DNA of 64,000 bases, from assembly GCA_963693365.1 (NCBI GenBank), contig CAVNZM010000002.1, positions 8,804,001 to 8,868,000 on the forward strand. The letters run 5' to 3'. The notes under the pieces were generated by a model that saw only the letters and a list, made by a program, of their open reading frames with translations, was not told the DNA's origin and ran no database searches. This document shows positions 1 through 60,791 of the stretch, piece after piece (position 1 is the stretch's first letter; every line of letters begins with the position of its first letter). The position numbers were made by a program, and so were the translations under genes. Source of the stretch: Amoebidium appalachense (Eukaryota; Ichthyosporea).

Positions 1-624
1 CAGCAGAAACCTTGTTTTCGTTTTCACCAAGCGAAAGGTTGGGTGGAACGACTAGATCTGCATCTGGTGTGTCGCTAAACCCCCGAAGTTCCACACCCGC
101 ACGGCTACCTTCTGTCGATTACCAGCAACGGAATTATCAATCCGGCCCTTCCCAACATGTGTTTTCCACATATTCGTTAGCGCAGGCTTTACCAGTTGTC
201 CCACCGGCGCAGGATCTAGGATTCCCACGTGCACGAATCTCGGCACAATCGGATACGAGCACACATCACATGTTTTCCGGGAGCGCACGGCAACAAGTCC
301 CTCGAAGCCCGGCGTTAACAACACCGTCTTTTTCACAACGGGAATTCATACCCCACCCGCAAGCTCATGCAAGCTCGCCACGTGGTAATGTTGGCGTGGT
401 AGGGGAGAGTCGGAGTGCGCCTTTGAGTGGAATGTCGAGATTGTCTTCTGGACAAGATCATACAAGCAGCCATGTTCAGTCCCAAACCTTAGGCGCCGTG
501 GCGCACAGTCCGAGTGATCCTTTAAGGGGTACAACGTCTTTAACCTTTTCCGGGTCTCTGCACCAACAAGCGGCTGCTGCCAGGCGTGTTCGACCTCATC
601 CCAGGCCAAACTTTTCTGAATTTC

Positions 625-20121
<19,497 letters not shown>

Positions 20122-20394
20122 CCGCCCCAAAATTTGGATATACGGCAGATATACTGCCAAACTTTCACAGGTTATTGTACTCTAAATGTAAATGAATTTT
20201 TCCTGTTGTACTCGTTTTTCAGTGTGCTTAACAGCAATAGATAGGCACATATAAGGGTGTAAATTTCAGTTTTTTTGCTGTTATTGTATGAGCATGCATT
20301 TTTCGTCCTCAAACACCATCATTACGGACACGGCCCACATAAACGCAGACATATTAAAGCAGCCGGGGCATAATGCACACACACGCACGGGCAC

Positions 20395-20698
<304 letters not shown>

Positions 20699-21140
20699 CG
20701 TATATCCCAGGTTTTATCGATTATGTCTTGTTTCAGAAAACCAACATGTGACAACTTCCAGACGATGCCCTTTGAAACTGTCGTAGGTTTACATTAGAAC
20801 GTATCGGTGAGCTTTGGAATTTCTCTAGTTATGGTTAATGTAAGTATAAAGAAGTAGAATGTGCTTGATAACAATGCGCTGTTGTAACGCGAATTTTCAT
20901 TTCTGCAAGTTGTTAATATCATTACCGTTATCATAATTATTACAGTGTCATGTACTAAGTATTGTTGTTAGCATTGTTATTAGTATTAGTATTCTTGTTG
21001 CTTATACAACACCTGCAATTTTCTATTTCTGAATATCACATGCATGTCTAATTGGGATCGGGCTGCATGCCGGGATAATCGACCATTTTTTCCTCCCTTT
21101 TTATTTTTATCTTTTTTTTCCATTCTTCTTCTTCTTCTTC

Positions 21141-21171
<31 letters not shown>

Positions 21172-21785
21172 TGTTTGTTTGTTTGTTTGTATCAAATCGT
21201 GATTGTTGTTATGTGTAAAACCTAACGTGATTCACGGAGCTGTGAAATTGTTGGAAATGTTAAACCTTTAAATCTGTTTTTTTTTCTTTCTTTCTTTCTT
21301 TTTTCTTTTTCTTTTTACCGGTCACTGAAATAAACGAAGGCACGATGGCATCCGGTGAAAAAATGCTGACTGAGCCTAATTTCCGCCTCCCTTTCTAATT
21401 CGCTCCCTTTCCTTTTCTGTTCCGAGTCCCCTTCCCTTTTCCCTTTGTTAATACGTTCTCTGTAACATTTTCCGTTTTTTCCCCCCTTGGTTGTCGTGAT
21501 TGCGGCAGCCGTGGCAAACAGTGTATACGCGCATGCATGTGTGCGAATCTACCTCTCTCTCTATGTGTTTCTTTCTCCCGATATCTCCCCCTCCCCCCCC
21601 TCTCTCCCTTCGCCCCTCCCTCCCTCCGTCCCTCCATCCATCCACCCCTGCCTCTCTCCCCCCCTCCGTCCCTAAGGATCCCTCCCTCTCCCTCCCTCCC
21701 TCTCCCCCTCCCCCCGCCCCCCCCCTCTTTCTCTCTCGTGTGGATGTGTACATGGTTGTGTGTAGGCGCGTGCATCTGTGTGTGT

Positions 21786-21826
<41 letters not shown>

Positions 21827-21904
21827 TGGCCATGGGTGACGGTACGTGTGCGTGTGTGCGTGCACATACAGAATTTTTTTTTTTCTTTTCTTTTTTTTTT
21901 TTTT

Positions 21905-21935
<31 letters not shown>

Positions 21936-22089
21936 GGGGTGCACCCACTGCACGGGGGGAGGCCGGGGGCCGGGGAAAGTGTGTGTGTGTGTGTGTGTGT
22001 GTGTGGTGGTGGGGGGGGGGGGGGGGGGGGGTTAAAGAAGGTGGGGTTTCGAAGGGGGAATGCGACACAATTGCACTAATCTACAGATC

Positions 22090-22200
22090 CGATTTCAGCG
22101 ATCTAGCACGTTTCAGTCATACACCATAACATACGCCCAGAATGTTTGCGATTTTAGAGATCTAGCGCATCTCAGTCATACACCATAGCATACGCCCAGG
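22090..22200 (+). repeat. Tandem duplication around agtcatacaccata
   Basis: Two units of about 55-70 bp share atctagc, agtcatacaccata and catacgcccag with few differences. Confidence 0.8.
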
Positions 22201-22634
22201 CGAGTGTTTGCAATGCTCGCACATATATATCCACAGTGCATATGCTGGCCAGACCAGACAAATGCTGATCCATGTTGTTTTTTTTTTTCCGAATGTAAGG
22301 GTGGCACATGCAGGTCAGCACGAACTGGTGTGTTGGTCGAGAGACTCGGCCATGTCGACATGTATCCACGTGACTTGGAAGGAAGTGAACAAGTCAAGCA
22401 TAGACCACAGGTATACTACCATCGGGTGTGCGGCACATGCACGAATCGAAGAAAGGGCGTTTTTATTTTCATGGGATAACTCGGAAAAACTTCTCCCAAC
22501 CCGGCAACCAGTACCAAGGGCCGACAATCGACTGTACATTAAACAGTCGTCTTATCCTTTACAATCCATATATACCCGCTCTATCTATGTACTGGTGGTG
22601 CTACACCGACTAAATTTTACAAAAAGGATCAACT

Positions 22635-23508
22635 CTAGAACGCTCCGACAGTGTCCTTTTTCGCTTCAGTCTTAAGCTTCTTGTCGTGCTGCTGTTTGAG
22701 AGTCAGGTATTGCGACCTTAGGCTGCTCTTTGCGTGCAGTTTCCGTGCCATCTCCGTTCGCGGGGACCCCATCGGCGTATGGGTTGGGGTGTGCAATGGA
22801 GACGCCTTCGGGCTCGGAAGGTGAACATTCTCCAAAAGATGAACCACTGAGTGCACAGCACTCTCGACGACATGCTCCACCGAATGTTCAACCGAGTGCA
22901 TCGCATGTTTCATCCTATCACCCAAATCCTCATCCCTGAGGGAGAGCCGGCGCGCCAATGATCCCCTCTTGGCCATCGGGACGTAGAAGCTCCTGGTGTA
23001 GATCATCGAGCTCGGCGCGAATGTGCTGCATCTCTTTCATGGTGTACCGTCTGTCAGTCGCTTTTCGGTGGTATTCGCTGGGAGAGTACGTGTCGTGGAC
23101 TCTGTTGTACTTGTTCCATTTCACTTGCTTTTTCTTCTGTGCGCATGGTGATGACTCCGAGTGTTCGTTGTCGGACTCGGGGATGGGGTCGTTGATGGAC
23201 CAGCGGCCGTCGGCAGGTAGGCAGTCGGATGACGCAGGGCATTCCGTATCGCTGTGAACGCTACTGCGAGGTGTGTTATCGAGGGAATCAATGGCAATGG
23301 AAACGGGATGAATCACATCCATGTTCCCGTCAATTTTCAGAAATCTCTTGTGCGAGAGATCGACCGAGTCGGACACGACAAGGCGCCGCCGGGCATCAAG
23401 AACATCGACGTTTACAGAGACGCTTTGAGCCAGCTTCTCCGAGAGCTGGGGAAGCTGGGCGTATTGCGTGTTCGCGCTCTGCAAGCGAGGCGCAGCCATG
23501 ACGGACAT
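22635..23508 (-). CDS. Intronless PP1-docking-motif protein, one frame break
   Basis: Two overlapping frames read on. The first (ATG at 23508) gives 192 codons. Its middle has KKKQVKW, a match to the RVxF motif that docks protein phosphatase 1, followed by VHDTYSPSEYHR, which resembles the hydrophobic-plus-Arg extension after RVxF in neurabin/spinophilin. A helical segment EMQHIRAELDDLHQELL follows. The second frame (ATG at 22976, or continuous after dropping one base near 22977) adds KRGSLARRLSL, a likely basophilic kinase site, and an amphipathic helix with repeated HSVEH units, ending at 22635. One protein of about 305 residues fits better than two, because the frames abut where the first loses its charged-helical character. 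I cannot name an orthologue. PP1 regulator is inference from the motif. Confidence 0.6.
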
Positions 23509-33756
<10,248 letters not shown>

Positions 33757-34801
33757 TTCCTAGTTTATTGTTCCAAACCAACAACAAGAGAAAAGAAGAA
33801 AAATACGTGAAGGGTGGAGGAGGGCAAGGGGGAACAGGCGGTTCCGGAGGAGAAGAAACAGACGACAAGAAAGGATGGCGGTGATAAATGAATAATTGTC
33901 GCCATTACATGCTTTTTTGGGTATAGGCAGCGTATGCACCAGGAATAGCAGGTGGTTTGAGAGGCAAACTGTCTAAAAAACGTAACTCGGTGACTGCCGG
34001 CTAAGAGGAACTTGTGTGTGCCCACTGAAACATGAAAGGAAACGCGATGAACAAGAACACGTATATGTACACCACCATATGGCCTGTGTAGAATGCGTCT
34101 ATGAAACAGGATCTTTCACTGTACACCCACCTATCTCTATCTTTTTCTCTCCCTCCCTCTCTTCTTTTCCCATACACCTGTTTACCTCCCGTAGCAGTGC
34201 GTTGGATTTTTCAAGAGCCTCGGAAGAACACCCGTGGTTTGCGTAATAGCCATATTAGGTTGTTTGGCCAAATAAAGCTGGGCAAGAGCTACGAGGATTG
34301 GCTCTCAACCCTTCTTCCAGGGAGGGTTACGTAATCCGGCGGTGTTCTCTGTTTTCCCGTGTTTTTCCTTCTAACCTGTTCCCAATTAGGCTAGCTCGAT
34401 GTTATACATGTAGAGGGGTTCTGTATGAGTTTCACATATGTTTGGTTTCTATAAAATTTTATTTGTGCTTAAAAGATTCTGTGAGTTGGAAGACTCATAA
34501 TCGCGGAATCAATCTTATCCGCTAGGTCCGGAAAACAAAATCTTGCGTGCATGTTTTGATGGATTGCTTTGAACATCCAGGAACGGAAGGAAAGAAAACT
34601 GAGATGCAGCACTAGTGGGCTCAATAGATAACCAGTCCTGAATCAATTACTCTTTATTAGTACTTTCGCTGCTCTTTTTATAATCGATCACGTTCTTTTC
34701 AGCACCGCCGTTTGCATTTCCAAGTGGTTGATTGCTCTTCGATTTTCGTTTTGCTGATTTATCTCGGTGACCCATTTCGTGGGGTGGTGCTGGAACGAAA
34801 C
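33757..34801. promoter_or_regulatory. Shared 5' region of divergent reductase and dysbindin genes
   Basis: The two start codons point away from each other and lie 1,045 bp apart. The stretch is unusually free of microsatellites and homopolymers for this window, which fits a promoter-containing region. I see no convincing TATA box at a fixed distance from either start. A bidirectional promoter is inferred from layout only. Confidence 0.35.
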
Positions 34802-46488
<11,687 letters not shown>

Positions 46489-46673
46489 CTATGGGTTCTA
46501 CACGGGGAGGCATACTGTCCTCTCCTAATTAGACATTCGCGGGTGCACGCACACACACACACACACACACCTACGCACACACCGTGCACGTGTCACACAC
46601 ATACACACGCGTGTGCACACACACACAGAGAGAGAGAGACACACACACAGACACACACACATTTACACACAAA

Positions 46674-46752
<79 letters not shown>

Positions 46753-47968
46753 TTTCGCCTTCTCATTACATATCCATCCCCCCCTCCCCCCCCCCCCCCC
46801 CCTCCCCCCCCCCCCCTCCCCCCCCCCAGTTCCCTCACTCTTCCCAGGCCCTCTGCCGTTTGACCGTGCGCCATTCCATTCGTATCTGTTCTGTTTTGTT
46901 ACTAAATGAAATGACTTTGTAGTTAGCACTAGTTTACATAGTTGTGTGGGGTTCGAATGAAAACCCAAGCGCACGTGCGCGCGCGTGCACGCTGTTTGAA
47001 TGTATGGAATGAAAAGAACGATTGTGAATGCAAATAAAATGGCATGACAAATCATGCAACGTATGTGCAAGAGAGATATAAAGTGTACATGGCTTGGTTG
47101 AAATGTGAATTTAGTGAGATACATCACCTACACGTACACGCGCATTCATTTATTACAAAATTAAACAGCATTTTGACGTCGCCCGATAGGGCCTCTAAAT
47201 CGGCCTAAAGAACCTGCCTAGAAAAATGGGAGGGAAAGCCAGTGGAAGCAACCATTTCTCGTGTGCCATCTGTGTACTACAGAACACATTCGAGTTAACG
47301 TACACCTACAATAACAAACACCACAACACTCACCACTACATACACAACTTGCTTTATTAGTCGAGTCCATAACTACAAATACAGAATAATAACCACCTGT
47401 GTACGTATACGTTGAATTATATAAATTAATGTTCCCTTTTAGGCCTGTTTATATATAATATCACACAGGGACTGTGCACGGCACATCACACCGTGCAAGG
47501 CTTCTACTGACCCCAACCGACCAATTCAGTGACTTCCTTAATACAGAGCAAATGCAACTTCCGCCGTCTTAAATATCTGGACACTCCAAGTACTATTATA
47601 TACCGATAAAGGTGTTAGACATGATGTTGCCTTGTGGGTTTATTACCATGCAGGGATATCGCTCAGATGATCGACCTCGCTTATACTGATCTATGTAAGC
47701 GCATCACAGCATACACAATTAGTATAACAGTACGTGCACCGCTAATCCATGATCCAATATCTATCTATATGTACGTATCTATATATATTCAGATGCACAC
47801 ACGTGCATTTTAGGGATATCTGCTCCTGGAATTGCTGAAATTTTGCATGTACCCACCTACACTGCCTATGTCTATCTGCATTTCTCCTTCCACATATATA
47901 CGGTAGGCCTATCGATATCATAAGTCACTTATGTATCTGCATATTGCCTATATATGGTAATTCTATTT
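46489..47968. other. Convergent 3' region between dysbindin and mutarotase
   Basis: The region holds AC-rich sequence (46543-46752), C runs (46788-46827), an AATAAA at 47033-47038 that could serve dysbindin, and AT-rich unique sequence to 47968. No further gene was recognised. Confidence 0.55.
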
Positions 47969-53800
<5,832 letters not shown>

Positions 53801-56396
53801 GAATGCTCTAAATGAACAAGGACCGGAAAGGAGAGTGTAAAGATATTGGTGCACTTTGTTGTTTACACGTATGCATGATGCTCACAGGCTGGGTATGTTT
53901 TGTGTGTGTGTGTGTGTTGGGGGGGGGGGGGGGGGGGGGGGGGGGAGGGGAGGGAGGGAGGAGGGGAGGAGGAGGATGGAGGGGGGGGGGGGGGGGGGGG
54001 GGGGGGAGCATCCAGAAGGAACCGATGAGAAGGGACCCGGGAGGAATGGTGTCTTACAACAACGAACGGGGAATGGAGAGAAGATGGATACAAACCATTC
54101 TGGGAAAAGGTGTGGTGCAGCAGCAGAAACTGTCCTTTTTGTATACAAGAAATAGTGTCCTTTAGAAAAGAAAGTGTTGTGAAGGCACAAAAGGAGAAAG
54201 TGAAGACTGCCAGCCTAATCCCAGCCGCCAGAACGCAACAAAAAAAAAAAAAAAAAACAGAACGGAACGGAACAAAAAATTCCTGATGGTTTGTAAATGA
54301 CCAATCAAATCAGTGCGTGGCTTTTTGCCTTATATGGTGCACGATTGGATGATTAGGGGGTCTTACCGGGTTCTGGAAAGCGAATTTTGGGGAAAAATTA
54401 GGGCTCAAAGAGCTCTTGCATACGATTTCACAGAAAGTTTATGATTTTTATTTGTTAATCAATTTTTAATATATGTTAGAAAATAATGAACGGGGTAATA
54501 TATTATCTGGATAAAGAAGTGGTTTACTGCACGTAATTACTAGAGTTCAACTTCTCAAATAAAACCCCCAACTTTTTTCCATCATCTTGGGGAACAGGCT
54601 GCGGCGATTCGTGAAAAACGCATCAGTGCTCTAGGGGGATGCACGCTTTTTCTCTCCTTCTTTCTCGGTTTTCTTTCTTGGTTTCTTTTTCATTTATTTT
54701 CTATTTGTGTGTCTATCACTATGTCACTCAGTTGCACACTATCATAGCATTTTCCTTTAGCACAAAGGTCCTTGAAAATGACTCAAATTACGTCATGGCA
54801 CCACATACCCCTGTATACCATACCCCGGGTACCCTCGAGCTCCCGCTCTCCCCCACGGAACCACCTTCTCTGCGCCCTCACCGCTAGCCCTTCTCCATTC
54901 CCTTTCCCCTCCCCTTTACTCACTCCGTACGTGCTCCAACAACCCGCCTCTAGTTTCTCTTGATCATAAATAATCCAGCCACAAATAAATTCCACATCCT
55001 CTTTTTCCCCCCCGCGCGCTGCTTTTTTCCAGGGCTCCCGATCACACATGCACCCTCACATTCGTGATTCACATCTCACCTCCAAAGACACGTTCTCTCC
55101 TGTCAACTGTCCAACCGTGCATCCTCCCAGGTCTTCTCCCCCTCTCCCCTTCAGCCCCCCTTCCCCGCTTCCCTCATCCCAGGTTCAATTGTACTTACCC
55201 GTGCCTCACCGGTAGGGGAAATACACCACCCTTTTAAACTCGCGGGCGAAACTAGGACGATAGCACTTCAAGTTGGCGCCCTTCCCCGTTTGTTTTGATA
55301 TTTAACAGGATCCTGCTCTTCCTCTTCTTCTACCATACGAGCTGAACCCCTTGCAAACAATCGAAGGCTGCCAAGTGAAGTGTAACGCCATATTTACAGC
55401 AAGAATTGAAGTCAGGCTTGTGTGCTTCGCAGTGAGCCCTACATATGTGGTCTGTGCATGCGCCTCCGAGTGTTACCTGCCCGCACAAGCACACACACAC
55501 GTTAATATGCAATCACACAGACAAACATGCAAATATACGGAAACACATTGTGAGGTTGCAGGCACACAGATGCACCTGCTAGCACGTGCGAGACAGTCTC
55601 TCTTGCGTGCGCGCGCACAAACACACACGCGCATGCAAATGCATACGCACACGCACACGCGCGCACACACAAACACGCACGCATGCGCGCATGTGAGCAC
55701 ACACAAACACACAACACGCACGCGCGCGCACACATACACACAAGTGTACACACACACACACACGACAGGTCAGAGGACCGCGGCAGCGTCCGCACACCGT
55801 GCATACACACATACTTAATTAACGCATCCACACGTTTTACACACGTTTTACACATATGAGCACAATGTGTATTTGCTTGAGCTCGGTTTCGCGGAAGTGT
55901 TAGTTTGAGATCAGACAAAAGGTTCAAGAGGCAGCTCTAGTGTTAACTGCTAGCTCTACGTAAAAACAGTGAAGCTGCTATTCAAAAAAACAAATCGTAA
56001 TCTAATGATTGATATTTTTGTTAACGAGTATTAATTTTGAATCGTGCGTAAGAAGCAAAAGCGGTTGTGTGCACCCCCTTTCACTCAAAAGCTTCGAGGT
56101 TGGGTGACAAGACAAGGGATAAAAAAGGTCAGGCTCACTGAACGTATTCAGTTAAAAAGTAATATATATCACAAAAAGATGTTCTATGATTATCATAATA
56201 AAATAATCTTACAGTAGCGGCTGTACACGGGTGGATACCGTCCACAAATATATCTATTAGGGCATAGCAAAGACCCAAGGTAAGCCTTACAGCGATAAAC
56301 GGCCACAGTGAGAACGTTCTGCGACAAAGCCGTAAATGCAAGCTAAATACATAGACAAACGCAAAAAAAAAATGTGCACCCACACCACCGCAAAGC
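53801..56396. other. Spacer between mutarotase and trypsin-like gene 1
   Basis: G runs (53920-53945, 53978-54007), AT-rich sequence (54240-54560), C/T-rich sequence (54650-55200) and CA-rich sequence (55480-55780). No gene signature was recognised on either strand. Confidence 0.55.
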
Positions 56397-57285
56397 CTAA
56401 CTAGCCCTTACAAGAACAGTGGTCCTAATAGGAATACCCAACCCCCTCAGCCACTCCGTATACGTGTGACACCCTGGTATAAACCCCGGGCACGCCCACC
56501 TTTCCACATGCACCCCCATAACTCACTATCCCGGTCTGTATCGCTGTTGTTCCTGACATAACGAAAAGCGGACCACCGCTGTCTCCCTGGCATGAATCCT
56601 TGCCTGCCTGCCCGCCTGCGCACACATGGTAACGTGAACTTACCCCTCCCCAGATTTTCATGCAATTAGTCATGCTGACCATGGGAAGGGAAACTTGACG
56701 AAGAGTAGGACTCGTGTAGGAGGCTCCATTGGTAGTCACCCACCACCCAGTTGTGAGTGCATATCTAGGAGGGAGCTCATATCGGTAATCTCGGTTGAGA
56801 GTAATGGGTGTGTTCGTGCATGGGGCATTAAGCCTAAGCACAGCCAAATCGTTGGTTATCCAAACCTTGTTGTAGTAAGGATGTATACGTTGGAATACAA
56901 TAATATCTCTTGAAAGTCCACCTGCGAGTCAAATCTGCCCCGCCAATGAGTGCGGTATCTCCTACGGCGGGATAGTCGTACTCGCAATGGGCCGCTGTAA
57001 GCACGTAGTAGGGAGATATGAGTGTTCCCCCGCAGTGGTGATAGTACAGTGAGCTCCCGTAGAAAAACCCCAGAGATACCATCCAGGGTTTGGCACCTGT
57101 GTTTGTGCCCCCTACTATCGATGCCATGATGTTTGTGCTTTGGGGTTGTATAGGTTGGTAAGGTTGACGATGGTGGGGTTTTGGCGCGAGATGAAGGGCG
57201 CGGGTGGGGGTTCGGCCGAGTAAACGCCGCGTGGCTCTCTTAGTATAGTTGAGAGAAAAAGGGAAACAAAACGTAAACATCCCAT
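56397..57285 (-). pseudogene. Intronless trypsin-like serine protease 1, three frame breaks
   Basis: S1-family secreted protease. The reading starts MGCLRFVSLFLSTIL (57285), a plausible signal peptide, then a propeptide and SIVGG. Catalytic marks: LTAAHC (His57), NDLAVLRL (Asp102), DSCQGDSGGPLF (Asp189 and Ser195, trypsin-type specificity). Compared with the paralogue at 62720-63606, the frame shifts near 57133 (one base missing), near 56909 (two bases missing in a GA repeat) and near 56465 (one base extra). The multi-exon neighbours read through about 30 exons without such breaks, which favours a pseudogene over assembly noise; the Argonaute 5' frame change and the PP1-motif gene's break are the other exceptions. 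A fast-evolving gene with sequencing errors is the alternative. Confidence 0.8.
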
Positions 57286-58205
57286 TTTTCTAGTCGGCTG
57301 TTGCGGTGGTGATACACCTGAGTGATGACCGGTTGGGATATCTCTCGTTTTGGTTGACAATCGCTGCCCTTTACTTGCTTGCCCGCGCTCAGGGGCGCCT
57401 TCATAATAATATGTATATATCCGCCTGGACGCGTGTAGAAGCAAACCCAGTCACTCCCAGGGTAAAGAGTCCATGCAACACTCGCGGAACTTCAGTAAGC
57501 AGTCGTAGAATATGATCTAGAATATTGATATGAGCGATTGCGGTCACGCACGTGAACAGTAAAGGTGCCTTCGAATCGATGCCACCAGCAGCTACCCAAA
57601 AACACACTCAAAATGTCTTTGTCAAACGAGGTTTGGTGAGGTCTTCTAAATGCGTATGTACAGTACATAGCTATAGGTACAGTACGGCCACTACTGTAGC
57701 TTAATTATTTATTTGTAGTGACCAGCCCGCTGTGGTCCGGGCGACGTTGACTAACTGACAGAGGATGCACCGAATATGTTGGTGAATCATTGATCATTAT
57801 GCATCGACCAAAATATCCGAGATGAAAGCTATGGTGATGAGTTTTTGGCCTATGTATGTTCATTTTCTTTCTAATAAAAGAAGAAAGAAAGAAATAATAA
57901 ATAGGGGAAATCTATTTGCTAGCTTGTGCCTCGAGTAAACAGCGTGAACCCCATACAACCATAGGGTTAACGTTCTTTATTAAACATGCATTTGTGAATA
58001 CATAGTTATCTGGATGGCCACGAGTTGCAAATGGGGGGGGGGGGGGGGGGATGTGCTGTTTATTAACGACATGTAGAAACCCCGCAAAAGTGTGCGCGTG
58101 ACTTTGGACTGCCACCTACTTACATATTAGACATGTAGATAATCACAAAATAATTACATAATATAACAAATGGAAAAAGATGCCACACGACACTAGACCC
58201 GATGA
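57286..58205. other. Spacer, short repeat copy
   Basis: A stretch beginning tgcctcgagtaaacagcgt near 57926 recurs near 59047, so a dispersed or duplicated segment lies on both sides of the open frame at 58206-58670. A G run occupies 58033-58050. No gene was recognised. Confidence 0.5.
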
Positions 58206-58668
58206 AAGCATACACCTAAGGCCTGGAAAACTAAGCCTTATGTCTCGTTTGATAATGATAATGACCGCCTTAACCATATTGCCAAATATAATGGCACTCG
58301 CAAATGTGCAACACCTAAATACATATTACCTTCCTGTAGAATTGGTCTTTCTATAGCTGATAGTATTATTGTCCACTTACCACTCTTTTACTGTACACGT
58401 GCTATACAGTGGAGACCTAATAAGTATAACGTGGCATCGTTTGCATGCCCAAACAAAACACACACACACCAGTTTAAACGGTCATGTATTGCCAAATGTA
58501 GTTTGATAGACCACATAATACCGCAGCACACACACGACACATTCAACACCCAGAAAGATAGCCTACCTGAAAATTACAACATCCTTGATTTTATACTAAA
58601 CACATGTAACTATGACCTGTTTATTAGATGTATTGATTGGCTTGAGAAACACATCATTACAAAATTCT

Positions 58669-58670
<2 letters not shown>
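58206..58670 (+). other. 155-codon open frame without early ATG, (CA)n tail; possible retroelement 3' end
   Basis: Open between stops at 58203 and 58671, with its first ATG only at 58431. The product starts KHTPKAWKTKPYVSFDNDND, has several Cys and His (CPNKTHTHQF, RSCIAKC) and ends DWLEKHIITKF. The stop is followed at once by about 145 bp of (CA)n. Non-LTR retroelements often end in a simple repeat tail, and 5' truncation would explain the missing start. I do not recognise a reverse transcriptase motif in the fragment, so the assignment is tentative. An orphan exon is the alternative. Confidence 0.4.
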
Positions 58671-58754
<84 letters not shown>

Positions 58755-58781
58755 CACACACGCACACACACACACACACAC

Positions 58782-58819
<38 letters not shown>
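58671..58819 (+). repeat. (CA)n microsatellite
   Basis: Nearly pure (CA)n with a few ACGC and CCGT variants, directly after the stop of the open frame ending at 58670. Confidence 0.97.
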
Positions 58820-58851
58820 AGCTGATACCGAGTGTCCCAGGGGATCCCCGG

Positions 58852-58883
<32 letters not shown>

Positions 58884-59439
58884 GGGGAACCCAACTAATT
58901 GATTTTCTCAGTCTTTATGGTGCTTCGTAGAGTAAGAAAACCCTGATAATATATATCAGCACCCGACATCTATGTACTTGATCATGATATACCGCTGAGG
59001 GGATATTCCGAGCAATAACCCCCATACCTGAGACTGGTCTCTCTTTGCCTCGAGTAAACAGCGTAAACCCCATGATCATATCCAACATATAATGGGTATG
59101 GGGAGATACTTCAAGTATTTCTCACCTGACTGTCACCAACAGCAACTATTAAATCCTTTTTTGGTGAAATACAGCAGAGGAAAAGAGTGCCGCATATCAT
59201 AAGCATAATTTCGGAAGCTTGTAAACCCTCCCGCCAGCCACTTAGACTAGTACCGTAGGCCTGTGTCTCTTTCCAAGACCGTCATCAAGTATGAGCAATA
59301 AATCTCCCTTGTACGGCGGTGCGGAGCCCTTCTCTGAGTGGTTGACTCTGCACCTGTTTACTCTAAAGGGATCCAGAATGTGAATGAAGCGCGCGCCGGC
59401 GCCACGCAGGATATCAATGGCCCGCTCTAGCTCTCCAGC

Positions 59440-60040
<601 letters not shown>

Positions 60041-60791
60041 CAGACTACCTCTCTTCCCCCCCCCCCCCCCCCCCCCCCCCGCCCCCGCCCCCATCCCCCT
60101 TTCCCCCGCTTCCAGCCGCTTCGCCGTCCATATCCCCCCTCCCGCCTCCAGGGCCCTATCCGCGGTGCTCTTGCTTCTGGCCACACACACGTACGCGTAG
60201 TATGCACAAATCATCGATCACGAGTGTCACACACCAAGACCATCTGCACATCCTCCATTGAGCTATCACTTAGTAACTGCAATCATAACGCCTGTTGCTA
60301 ATCTTAGATATTTCCAGCTTTGTTAGCACGTTAACTTAATCATACATGTACATTGTCTCTGTGTCACTTTCTTCTTGGTCCAAGCGGGATTGTGGTACAT
60401 GAGAGCGTGGGCCGATGGTACATGTGGGCCGGGGCCGGGGGAGGGGGGGGGGGGGGGAGGGGGGGGGGGGGGAGGGGGGCACGGCGGCAACCGACGTTGT
60501 AAAGCCGAATCCAGAATTAAGGGGGGGGGAGGGGGGGGAAGAAGAATAAAAAAAAACGTAGGTTCACAACCGTTTCCAGCACTGTACATACTCGGCAATT
60601 GAAGTACTTGAACAAACCCGCAGCATTCTTCTTGGGGCTTGGGTGCCGCCCCCGGGCCCAAGGGAGGGTTGGGGGTAGGGGGGGGGGGGGGGGGGGGGGG
60701 GCACATTATTCTGTGGTGGGGAAGAACTTCTGAGAGATGTGATGGATAGCTGGTTGCTGGGTAGGTGAGGGGGGAGTTAGATTATTTCGAA

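Noticed and set aside
54783-55049. 88-codon non-repetitive minus-strand frame
   Set aside because: No family signature, no phase-compatible splicing and no neighbouring coding-like sequence. Its length is within chance.
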